From Erysipelotrichaceae bacterium (GTDB lineage Bacteria > Bacillota_I > Bacilli_A > Erysipelotrichales > Erysipelotrichaceae), in the NCBI GenBank assembly GCA_017442805.1, contig JAFRZA010000002.1, positions 1-64,000 of the forward strand: a stretch of DNA of 64,000 nt, given 5' to 3'. Shown one piece after another: positions 57,301 to 64,000 of the stretch. Each line of letters begins with the position of its first letter. Position 1 is the first letter of the stretch. Below the pieces are notes generated by a model. The model did no database searches, was not told the origin of the DNA, and worked only from the letters and a program-made list of their open reading frames with translations. The position numbers and the translations under genes were made by a program.

Positions 57301-57852
57301 TTATCCTTCCCTGACGTCATCCGCCAGAATGCCGTAAATGTAATAATCACACCAGGTATTTACCATTTTTCCCTGCCTGATCATTCCTTCTCTCTGGTAT
57401 CCGCATTTCTCCAGCATCCGCCAGGATGCGGTGTTACGGACGTCAACTTCCGCCCAAAGTCTCTGCAGTTCCGTTTTTTCGAAACAGAACCCGGTCATCG
57501 CTGACAGGCTTTCGGTCCCGTAGCCTTTTCCTTGTGCTGATCTGGCCAATCTGAGGGCAACGGAAGCCATCCGGTCGTTTTCAATCAGGTAGACCCAGAT
57601 GTCACCGATCACCCTGTTAGTTTTCTTCTCCGCAATACCGAGGTGGAAACTCTTTGTGAGCCGTTTCGGCTTTTCAAACAGCAGTTCGGGATCCTTTTCC
57701 GCCTTGCTGGGACCCTTGCCCCAGTATTCATATATCTGTTCATCACCCATCCATTGCCGGAGATTCGGAACATCATCGGGAACCATTTCCCTGATGATCA
57801 GTCTCTCCGTTTCAATGACCGGTTTGTTTTCAATGTAATCAGCAAGAGCCAT
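57301..57852 (-). CDS. GNAT acetyltransferase, RimJ/RimL type
   Basis: 183 residues. ETERLIIREMVPDDVPNLRQWM, then NRVIGDIWVYLIENDRMASVALRLARSAQGKGYGTESLSAM with the acetyl-CoA loop QGKGYG, and RLWAEVDVRNTASWRMLEKCGYQREG. It could acetylate a protein N-terminus or a small molecule. First member of a pair with DUF1697, four bases apart. Confidence 0.9.
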   Translation of the reverse strand: MALADYIENKPVIETERLIIREMVPDDVPNLRQWMGDEQIYEYWGKGPSKAEKDPELLFEKPKRLTKSFHLGIAEKKTNRVIGDIWVYLIENDRMASVALRLARSAQGKGYGTESLSAMTGFCFEKTELQRLWAEVDVRNTASWRMLEKCGYQREGMIRQGKMVNTWCDYYIYGILADDVREG

Positions 57853-57917
57853 CTGACACCTCCGTGCTTCATCTGTCTGAAGCCTCTGATTCCATTCTAC
57901 AAGGTGTCAGTTATACT

Positions 57918-58451
57918 TCAATCCCTTCCCATGAAGCAGTTGAACCAGGCTCTTTCCTCAAAGGCCTTTTTCACGGCTTTTCCCGTTTCTTCAGCCGGAA
58001 TGCCGACCGGCAGGAAGCAGACCAGTTCATAGTCTTCCGGTACGCCGAGAATTTCAGCCATCTTGCGGCCGATGCCGTCATCGTCAGTGATGTGGCCTTC
58101 ATACCAGCAGCTCTGATATCCCAGTTCCACGATCGTCAGCAGCATGTTCTCGATGGCGGCTGCGTAATCCTGCACCGCGTAGCACTTGTCACGGTAGGCG
58201 TTTATCCTCTGGGTAAGCACGCAGATGGCGGCCGGCGCCGTCTCGCCGACCGGCGGGTCGATGACTTCGTGAAGCCTCTTCAGCACTTCGCCGTCATCGA
58301 CGGCTATCAGCGAACAGGTCTGGCGGTTGCAGCCGGAAGGAGCGGCCAGACCGGCTTCCATGATCTTTTTGAGATCTTCCCGGGGGACCGGGGTGCTTTC
58401 ATAACGGCCGCGATAGCTGTGGCGGCTGAAGATCGTTTCCAATGTATTCAT
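57918..58451 (-). CDS. Nitroreductase family protein 2
   Basis: 177 residues. TIFSRHSYRGRYESTPV is the FMN-binding start (RHSYRGRY), MEAGLAAPSGCNRQTCSLIAV the central loop, YAAAIENMLLTIVELGYQSCWYEGH the dimer helix, and LVCFLPVGIPAEE the end. It differs clearly from the nitroreductase at 54 kb (SYRG versus SCKK motif), so this is not a recent duplication. FMN-dependent reduction of an unknown acceptor is expected. Confidence 0.92.
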   Translation of the reverse strand: MNTLETIFSRHSYRGRYESTPVPREDLKKIMEAGLAAPSGCNRQTCSLIAVDDGEVLKRLHEVIDPPVGETAPAAICVLTQRINAYRDKCYAVQDYAAAIENMLLTIVELGYQSCWYEGHITDDDGIGRKMAEILGVPEDYELVCFLPVGIPAEETGKAVKKAFEERAWFNCFMGRD

Positions 58452-58465
58452 ATGCTCTCCCTGAA

Positions 58466-59122
58466 TCAGGATTCTTCAAAGCCGAAGAATTCCTTCAGTC
58501 CTTCTCTTTCCTTAAGTATTTCCGGAGTGAATCCGTAATGAGCTGCCGCTGCCAGAGTCACGACGTTTTCCAGAAACTCGTCATAGGACAGTTGAAACCA
58601 TTCTTCCGGTATCTCCCGATGAATGGTGCCGCCGTCATTATGACTGCCGCCCCACCACCAGGCTTCATCCAGGGCTGCTTCATAGGTGCCGTCATCCATC
58701 TTCACAAAGGCGTACCAGCTGGCCCATTCCCTCATGTCTTCCGGAGTGTGCGGGCCTTCGTAGTGCTTGGCATCATGTGCCAGAGGCGAATAATCAGGAT
58801 CGCCCTTTTCCGCCCACCGGCGGTAAACGGAGAAGCGTTCATCAGTCTCGTTGGGAATTCTTTCCAGGGTAAGCGGGCCGTCCTGATAAATGATCCGCTT
58901 TCTTCCCGCTATTCGGTTTTCTTCTTTGATCAGTTCGCTGAAGGGCTTGAACGCTCTCTTTCTCTCCTTATCCTTATCCAGGCCCAGTTCCCTGAGCTGT
59001 TCTTCAATGTCCCACGGGCAGCCCCAGCTGGTGACAAACCTGACGCTGTCTTCATAGACATAGTAAATGCCGATCTGTCGATCATTGTAGGATATGGTGT
59101 AATGCTCTTTCAGGTAACTCAT
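58466..59122 (-). CDS. Unassigned soluble protein
   Basis: 218 residues, rich in tryptophan, tyrosine and charged residues (SWGCPWDIEEQLREL, REWASWYAFVKMDDG, DEAWWWGGSHNDGG). No signal peptide or membrane segment. The repeated W motifs resemble small carbohydrate- or nucleotide-binding proteins of unknown function; I recognise no family. ATG 59122 is chosen because GGAGG lies seven bases upstream, while the ATG at 59128 is too close. It precedes nitroreductase 2 by 14 bases and starts the long accessory operon. Confidence 0.68.
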   Translation of the reverse strand: MSYLKEHYTISYNDRQIGIYYVYEDSVRFVTSWGCPWDIEEQLRELGLDKDKERKRAFKPFSELIKEENRIAGRKRIIYQDGPLTLERIPNETDERFSVYRRWAEKGDPDYSPLAHDAKHYEGPHTPEDMREWASWYAFVKMDDGTYEAALDEAWWWGGSHNDGGTIHREIPEEWFQLSYDEFLENVVTLAAAAHYGFTPEILKEREGLKEFFGFEES

Positions 59123-59225
59123 GTTCATGCCTCCCTCGTTATCCGGGCTTCTGCCTCTTGCCTGTCACGGTATCGAGTGTGTTCTAATTAGAGCGGTCAT
59201 TTTCAGATAATAACGCTTTTCTTCA

Positions 59226-59250
59226 GAAAAAAGGTCGTCGACCTCTTTTC
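59226..59250 (-). terminator. Terminator after MFS-plsC pair
   Basis: AGGTCG/CGACCT stem with a tiny loop, flanked by A and T runs; minus strand ends TTTTTTCTG. Confidence 0.65.
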
Positions 59251-59253
59251 GTT

Positions 59254-60447
59254 CTAGATAAGATTCTTGTCGGTAAGTATCCGCCACAGGGAGAAATACT
59301 TAATCAGGGCGAAGCCTTCCGGACGGTACATCTCATAGCGGTTACCATTACAGGTCATATACAGTCCGTTGTTGCGGAACATTCCCAGCTTGGTAATGTC
59401 CTTCCAGTTAAAGGAGACGATTTCACCATGACTGCTGGTCATAACCAGACGGTCTCCGTACAGCTGGGCAGTCAGGTTTGCTTCGATCAGAACTCTTTCA
59501 TTATCAATGATTTCAAACAGATTCAATCTCTCATCCTGGGAGAACGGCTTGTCGGTCTGCGCCTTCAGCTCATTCCGATGGTCGCGGAGCCAGCGTTTCT
59601 GGAAATCGTTCCACTTGATAGTGTTATTGTATTCTTCAATCATCTCACCGTTGAGATAGCCGTATTCATCATAAGTGCCCTTCATTCCGCAGTCACAGTG
59701 AAACTCATTGCCCTGTGAGTGAATGGTGTCAAATTTCTGACAGATCGGACAGAGATAGAGAAGATTCTCAATCCCCTCAGCCAAAGCATCACCTGTGTAA
59801 CTGACCCGATGCTCATCCTGATACTGATAGGCGTCAGCCTGCAGATCCCGGACAATGATATCGTAGTTCTCATCAACACTGAGGCTTTCCAGCTGCTGAC
59901 GGGTGTATTCATTGACGACCCGGCCGAAGATCCGGCCCCTGCGCTTGGTTCTGGCCCAGCGCGGGGAACGCAGATAGCCGCCGTCGAAGCGGTAGGTGAC
60001 CAGTCCGCATTTGGCCTGCTTGAAGATCTCCGCCGTTCTTCTGGAGATGAAACCGGTCGAGCCGTCCCAGGACTTGTTGCCCTCGGGGAACATCGCCACA
60101 TCGATGCCGGCGTTCAGGTTCTTTACGATCAGTTCGACGGTGTCGTCAGCCGCCGCTCCCTTTCCCCGGGGAATCAGACCGGTCAGAAAACCAATCAGCT
60201 TGCCGATGGGCCCGGAGAGGATGTTGGCGCTGCCGACGAATTTGAAATGCTTCTTCAGAGCGATGACCATCAGCAGGGCGTCAAAGTCGGAATTATGATT
60301 GGCAAGGACCAGCACTGGTTTTCCCTTGATATGATAGTATTCACCGGTAAAATTCCTGAGCACCACGATCAGCCAGCCGACCGTGATCCTCAGGAAGTGA
60401 TAGACAAACTTATGGCGTGTCAGCCCCCGGCGAACGTCGTTATTCAT
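59254..60447 (-). CDS. PlsC-type acyltransferase with zinc ribbon and C-terminal domain
   Basis: 397 residues. The acyltransferase part (about 25-225) has the HX4D motif at H51-D56 (NHNSDFDAL) and FPEGNKSW (120-127), as in 1-acyl-glycerol-3-phosphate acyltransferases. After it come four cysteines, C233 and C236 (CPIC), C251 and C253 (CDC), a zinc-ribbon-like insert, and a beta-rich C-terminal region (about 290-397) that resembles a PH/GRAM fold (ERVLIEANLTAQLYGDRLVM). This architecture is unusual. It overlaps the MFS gene by eight bases; the transporter may supply or flip a substrate. A role in glycerolipid synthesis is inferred from motifs only. Confidence 0.85.
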   Translation of the reverse strand: MNNDVRRGLTRHKFVYHFLRITVGWLIVVLRNFTGEYYHIKGKPVLVLANHNSDFDALLMVIALKKHFKFVGSANILSGPIGKLIGFLTGLIPRGKGAAADDTVELIVKNLNAGIDVAMFPEGNKSWDGSTGFISRRTAEIFKQAKCGLVTYRFDGGYLRSPRWARTKRRGRIFGRVVNEYTRQQLESLSVDENYDIIVRDLQADAYQYQDEHRVSYTGDALAEGIENLLYLCPICQKFDTIHSQGNEFHCDCGMKGTYDEYGYLNGEMIEEYNNTIKWNDFQKRWLRDHRNELKAQTDKPFSQDERLNLFEIIDNERVLIEANLTAQLYGDRLVMTSSHGEIVSFNWKDITKLGMFRNNGLYMTCNGNRYEMYRPEGFALIKYFSLWRILTDKNLI

Positions 60448-61786
60448 TTTCGCTCTTGCTGTTTTTCTGCTCGAGATAGTCTCTCTTGGCGTTGCGGATG
60501 GGGATCAGAACTAACGGCATCCACAGAGCCGCCACGATGAAGGTCACCCAGTTGGCGGAATAGCCGGCGACGCCGTACTCATTCTGCATGGCAAAGCCGA
60601 AGTGCTTGATCAGGAAGGAACCGATCGGCGTACCGATGCACATCGGAATGACAACGTAGAAGACCTGTCTGATGCCTTCGGACTGGCCGTGCATGCTCTT
60701 GGGCATGCAGTTTTTCAGCATGACCATCAGAGCCTGATACATACACATGTAGCCGGTGCCGAACAGGAAGATGCCCAGGCAGGTAACGACTGTACTGGGA
60801 ATCCAGACGATCAGCAGTCCGGCAATGGTCAGAGCCACTGATCCGTACATGATGTAGTAGAACTTGCCTTCATCCAGATAGCGGGAACACATGAATGTAA
60901 AGGGCAGAGCTGCGATAAGCGGCAGACCCAGAACCAGTCCGGCGTTTCCGGTTGAATAACCCTGAGTATAGACCAAAAAGTTGGTAAGATGGGAGAAATA
61001 CATCTGGAAACCGATGAAGTAGACCGCAAAGATGATGCAGACATCCTTCATCAGCTTATTATTCTTAAGCAATGAGAAATCAAAGACGGAGAAGACCTGA
61101 TGCCAGAAGCCCTTGGGATCCCGGTTGGGAGTCAGGTCAGGAGCGTCCTTTACCATGAAATGAACGCCGATGCTCATCAGCACCAAAAAGACGCCCAGAA
61201 CGATGAAGAACTTGAAGTAGTCGATCTTTTCGATGATTTTGCCAAACAACAGACCGCCCAGAATCGTTCCGGCGACCGGAAGGACCGCCACGACGGCGCC
61301 CATCTTGCCCCGGTTGCCTTCTTCAGTGATGTCCGTAGTCCAGGCGATGAAGCCCGAGTCATTGGCCATGGCGCCGATGAAGCTCATTATGCAGTCAGCA
61401 GCGACAACCAGAGCCGTCAGCATGACCAGATTGGAATGATCAAAATATTCAGTTAAGCCGAACAGCACTACGGTGATGCCCCAGGCGGCGTAGCCTATCA
61501 GCATCTGCGGCCTTCTCTTGGCCAGTCTGTCGCCCATGGTTCCCCAGACAAAGCAACCGAAGGTTGAAGCCAGAGCGCTTAAGGCTACCATCCAGGAAAT
61601 GATCGAGGCATCCGGCGCGATCTTGGCATAGACGAAGTTGGGATACCAGGTGTTTTCCACACACCAGATCAGCTGGCCGGCCAGACCGACGATCACAACG
61701 AACAGCCATTCCTTGCCGGTCAGCACCCGCTGACCCTTCTCGTTGTGATGAATCTCCAGGGTTTTCTTGTTCTTTTTCTCACTCAT
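60440..61786 (-). CDS. MFS transporter
   Basis: About 448 residues, 12 hydrophobic segments with a central loop near residues 205-235. FGCFVWGTMGDRLAKRRPQMLIGYA contains the MFS motif A (GxxxDRxGRR variant, GDRLAKRRP). The N-terminus is hydrophilic and lysine-rich, and the transporter overlaps the PlsC-like gene. Closest type by segment pattern is a drug/sugar-type 12-TM permease; the substrate is not assignable. ATG 61786 is taken; a TTG at 61792 is in frame. The ribosome site is weak (GATTTGAG). Confidence 0.88.
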   Translation of the reverse strand: MSEKKNKKTLEIHHNEKGQRVLTGKEWLFVVIVGLAGQLIWCVENTWYPNFVYAKIAPDASIISWMVALSALASTFGCFVWGTMGDRLAKRRPQMLIGYAAWGITVVLFGLTEYFDHSNLVMLTALVVAADCIMSFIGAMANDSGFIAWTTDITEEGNRGKMGAVVAVLPVAGTILGGLLFGKIIEKIDYFKFFIVLGVFLVLMSIGVHFMVKDAPDLTPNRDPKGFWHQVFSVFDFSLLKNNKLMKDVCIIFAVYFIGFQMYFSHLTNFLVYTQGYSTGNAGLVLGLPLIAALPFTFMCSRYLDEGKFYYIMYGSVALTIAGLLIVWIPSTVVTCLGIFLFGTGYMCMYQALMVMLKNCMPKSMHGQSEGIRQVFYVVIPMCIGTPIGSFLIKHFGFAMQNEYGVAGYSANWVTFIVAALWMPLVLIPIRNAKRDYLEQKNSKSENE

Positions 61787-61822
61787 ATGCAAATTCTCAA
61801 ATCTAAATAAACTCTATTTATA

Positions 61823-61831
61823 ATTATAACA
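61823..61831 (-). promoter_or_regulatory. Extended -10 promoter of MFS-plsC operon
   Basis: Minus-strand TGTTATAAT about 35 bases before the ATG. Confidence 0.5.
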
Positions 61832-61920
61832 CGACATAATTCCCAATATGAAAACATCATCTTCATATCATTGATTTTTTCCTCAGAAGAAAGGAACATT
61901 AAGCATTTGAGACAAACTGC

Positions 61921-62373
61921 TTATTCTCTAAGTTCCTTTACCATCCTCATGCGCTTCCCCTGATCTTCATTATCCAGGTAACCCAGTTTTCGGTACAGCT
62001 GATGGGCTTTCTCATTTGTCTTATCCACATGAAAGACTATTGTATAAATGCCAATGGATCTTGAATAGTCCTCTGCCATCATGATGAGTTTGGACCCTAT
62101 TCCATTATTCCGGCACTCTGCCGTCACCGACAAATCATCCAGATAGACATATCCTTCTTCTCCGTAGACTTCAACGGAAAGAAAGGCCACGACTTCTTCC
62201 CGCAGCTGGGCGACATATATGAGATCATCGCCTGCTGAAAAGAACTTATCAAGATAACCTTCCCGGTATCCTTCCACATCTTCACAGTGGTGTATGGTTC
62301 TCAGCATTTCCTCATACAATTCCGCAATTCTTTGGCGATCAGATGATTCTGCTTTTCGATATGTAAACTCCAT
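61921..62373 (-). CDS. GNAT acetyltransferase
   Basis: 150 residues. FTYRKAESSDRQRIAELYEEML opens the fold; VAFLSVEVYGEEGYVYLDDLSVTAECRNNGIGSKLIMMAE gives the central strands and the acetyl-CoA loop CRNNGIGSKL, and FHVDKTNEKAHQLYRKLGYLDN the final motif. Acceptor unknown. Its base composition is more AT-rich than the genes to its left. It lies 56 bases after another GNAT. Confidence 0.9.
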   Translation of the reverse strand: MEFTYRKAESSDRQRIAELYEEMLRTIHHCEDVEGYREGYLDKFFSAGDDLIYVAQLREEVVAFLSVEVYGEEGYVYLDDLSVTAECRNNGIGSKLIMMAEDYSRSIGIYTIVFHVDKTNEKAHQLYRKLGYLDNEDQGKRMRMVKELRE

Positions 62374-62429
62374 GACTCTTAAGCCTCTCAGTTCTCTTCA
62401 TGCTTCCCGGCTTATTTGTTCCAGTTCCT

Positions 62430-62960
62430 TTATGTCATTCTCTGTAAGCGGGCGAAGTTCTCCGTTCTGTTTATCACATAAACAAAAGAGAGCCCGTTAG
62501 CCTCATCATGATAATCCTTGAGGAAATGCATGCCGATTGCTTCTGCAGTCTTACATGATGCTTCATTACTGTATTTGCAGTACGAATACAGTGATGGATA
62601 ACCGGTGTTCGCAAATGCCCAGTCCCGGACCGCCTGCCCGGCTTCCCTGGCAAATCCGCGTCTCCAGTACTTCTTATGGATGTGATAGCCGATTTCCGGC
62701 AAAAGTTCTCCGTCAATGTTCTGGATGGTAACGCCGCAGTCTCCGATAAGCTCACCGGTTTCTTTTAAAATGACTGCCCATAGTCCAAACCCGTACTTCG
62801 CATAGTTTTCCAGGTTCCACTTGATCCAGCGTCTGGTCTTTGCTTCATCAAACGGGGCAGGATAAAACTGCATTGTCTCGGCGTCAGACATTATTTCATG
62901 TAGTTCATCGAAATCATTCATCGTATACTCCCTTAACAGGAGTCTTTCAGTTTCTATCAT
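62430..62960 (-). CDS. GNAT acetyltransferase, RimJ/RimL type
   Basis: About 176 residues. ETERLLLREYTMNDFDELHEIM, then LIGDCGVTIQNIDGELLPEIGYHIHKKYWRRGFAREAGQAV with loop RRGFAREA, and YSYCKYSNEASCKTAEAIGM. Acceptor unknown. ATG 62960 is preferred to the in-frame TTG at 62975, though neither has a strong ribosome site. A different sequence from the GNAT just downstream, so not a duplication. Confidence 0.88.
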   Translation of the reverse strand: MIETERLLLREYTMNDFDELHEIMSDAETMQFYPAPFDEAKTRRWIKWNLENYAKYGFGLWAVILKETGELIGDCGVTIQNIDGELLPEIGYHIHKKYWRRGFAREAGQAVRDWAFANTGYPSLYSYCKYSNEASCKTAEAIGMHFLKDYHDEANGLSFVYVINRTENFARLQRMT

Positions 62961-63028
62961 CTTTTTAACATACAAATGGCATACCTTTAATCATATCAGG
63001 TATGCCGGTCTTACAGGCTTCTGTTCAG

Positions 63029-63211
63029 TTATTTCTCAGCTGGCTCCCACTTGCATCTGACAGGTGAAACAATAGAGCCTTCTTTCTTCATCTCTGAAAA
63101 TGCCTTGTCAACGACCTTCCGGTCCAGACCGGTCAGTTCAGCAACCTTACCGGCATTCAGAGGTTCTCCGGCTTTTCTCATAGCCTCTAAAATCCGTTCC
63201 TTTTCATTCAT
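63029..63211 (-). CDS. Small winged-helix protein
   Basis: 60 residues, a single winged-helix DNA-binding fold: EKERILEAMRKAGEPLNAGKVAELTGLDRKVVDKAFSEMKKEGSIVSPVRCKW. The helix-turn-helix is ELTGLDRKVVDKAF. It resembles stand-alone HTH proteins of the kind annotated as MarR-like or ArsR-like regulators without a ligand domain. ATG 63211 has AAAGGAG eight bases upstream. No cotranscribed partner is evident. Confidence 0.82.
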   Translation of the reverse strand: MNEKERILEAMRKAGEPLNAGKVAELTGLDRKVVDKAFSEMKKEGSIVSPVRCKWEPAEK

Positions 63212-63324
63212 ATCAATTTCTCCTTTACTCATCGAGTATCTCGATCAGATAGCTTTCCCTACCAATCTGTTCGATTCCTCTCTTTATCATTATTCTACCA
63301 TTTATCAGATGCTTATTCCTGAAT

Positions 63325-63816
63325 TTACAGCGGTATTGAGGGATCCGCTCCGTACCAGGTTTCGGCATCCCGGCGATCATTGTTTTCATCAATGCGATTA
63401 TCCAACTCTACGTTATCAATCCATGCAATTCCGAAAGCATAATAATCTGTTTTTGTATTGGCATTCAGCAGATAAGCCATTCCGTTTCCCAAATACTCTA
63501 CGTCATAATCGTACTCGCCGGATAGCATATCGCCTTCGACGCCAATGGACATCTTAAACTTGGAATCGTTATAAAAGCTCTGACATTCCAGCCGCTCCCC
63601 ACTTTCCAGAGTTCTTTCATATGAACAGTCGGGTTCAAAAACGCAAGCTATGGTATGCTCTTTCCCGTCAGGAAGAAACCGGACGGTAATATGGTATCTT
63701 CCCAAAAGATCAGGGCATGTTACTTCGATTTTTCTGCCCTCCTGCGCATGGAACATAACCGGCTTTCCATCTATCAGTATTTTTATCTCTCCAAAAGGAG
63801 TTGAAAGCTTCTCCAT
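63325..63816 (-). CDS. Unassigned soluble protein near the window end
   Basis: 163 residues from the ATG at 63816, rich in beta-strand patterns (FGEIKILIDGKPVMF, RYHITVRFLPDGKEHTIACVF, EYDYDVEYLGNGMAYLL). No family recognised; the layout suits a small immunity- or binding-type protein. The frame stays open upstream to 63975, so a longer protein is possible; I prefer 63816, which follows a GGAGAAGAGA stretch. The upstream part reads as low-information coding with several cysteines and could be chance. Confidence 0.55.
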   Translation of the reverse strand: MEKLSTPFGEIKILIDGKPVMFHAQEGRKIEVTCPDLLGRYHITVRFLPDGKEHTIACVFEPDCSYERTLESGERLECQSFYNDSKFKMSIGVEGDMLSGEYDYDVEYLGNGMAYLLNANTKTDYYAFGIAWIDNVELDNRIDENNDRRDAETWYGADPSIPL

Positions 63817-64000
63817 TCTCTTCTCCGTAAATCCCGATTTATCGAGCAAATCCAAATATGTCGGGGATGACATCCGCCCCAAATGTAAGTACACCCATTC
63901 TGTACATCGCTTTGCCGTGGATCCTGTCATGCCAGATGAAGCGTCGCAAAAGCTTTCGCACTGACCATTGCTCATCGTAACTGCCTGTTACAGCTTCCCA

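Noticed and set aside
63817..63975. N-terminal extension of the last unknown protein
   Set aside because: Cysteine-rich, low-similarity sequence without ribosome site; kept as a possibility only in the gene entry.

Overview
The window reads as chromosomal DNA of an anaerobic, host-associated low-GC-lineage Bacillota with about half G+C by eye. I infer the Erysipelotrichia, with moderate confidence. The support is a T-box leucyl-tRNA synthetase leader, a CIRCE (HrcA) element before htpG, a sufCDSUB iron-sulfur operon, class B sortase, SLH/BspA-type surface proteins, a mannose-family PTS, and a sodium-type oxaloacetate decarboxylase beside ATP-type PEP carboxykinase. There is no phage, transposase, integrase or CRISPR array. 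Three tRNA genes (Trp, Glu, Leu) are present, all on the minus strand.

Layout. 1-6.6 kb: 5' end of leuS with its T-box, a radical SAM gene, then the suf operon. 6.7-8.6 kb: two tandem PrsA-like extracytoplasmic foldases. 8.6-20.6 kb: housekeeping (MazG-like NTP pyrophosphohydrolase, PepV-type dipeptidase, XRE and WYL regulators, rRNA methyltransferase, HtpG, sortase B) and unassigned membrane proteins. 20.6-26.2 kb: nagA and two paralogous SLH surface proteins. 26.2-31.9 kb: a minus-strand operon pckA-oadA-oadG-biotin carrier-birA-oadB plus a 48-residue membrane protein. 32-35.5 kb: Gfo/Idh oxidoreductase and two PfkB kinases flanking a hypoxanthine-DNA glycosylase-like gene. 35.7-40.4 kb: a tightly overlapping signalling operon (PP2C phosphatase, STAS, HATPase, HD hydrolase, STAS-kinase fusion). 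40.7-44.4 kb: a MutT-GMP synthase fusion, a YwaF-type membrane protein and a TPR-like protein. 44.4-50.1 kb: a mannose-family PTS operon with a ceramidase-fold hydrolase, P-loop kinase and esterase. 50.2-51.5 kb: TetR with a CPBP protease. 51.6-64 kb: a long minus-strand array of small accessory enzymes (nitroreductases, GNATs, GyrI-like, TfoX-like), an MFS/PlsC pair, and a more AT-rich end.

How genes may work together. PEP carboxykinase could make ATP while carboxylating PEP, and the membrane decarboxylase would return oxaloacetate to pyruvate while exporting Na+. That is a possible energy-conserving bypass of pyruvate kinase. The PTS operon looks like a dedicated route for an acylated sugar or amino sugar: uptake with phosphorylation, then N- and O-deacylation and a second phosphorylation. 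The signalling operon combines partner switching with a SpoT-like hydrolase fold and a small-molecule-kinase fold. All three proposals are inferences from gene content; none of these substrates can be read from sequence.

No stretch above 300 bases lacks a gene or a named element. The largest gap (257-542) holds the T-box.
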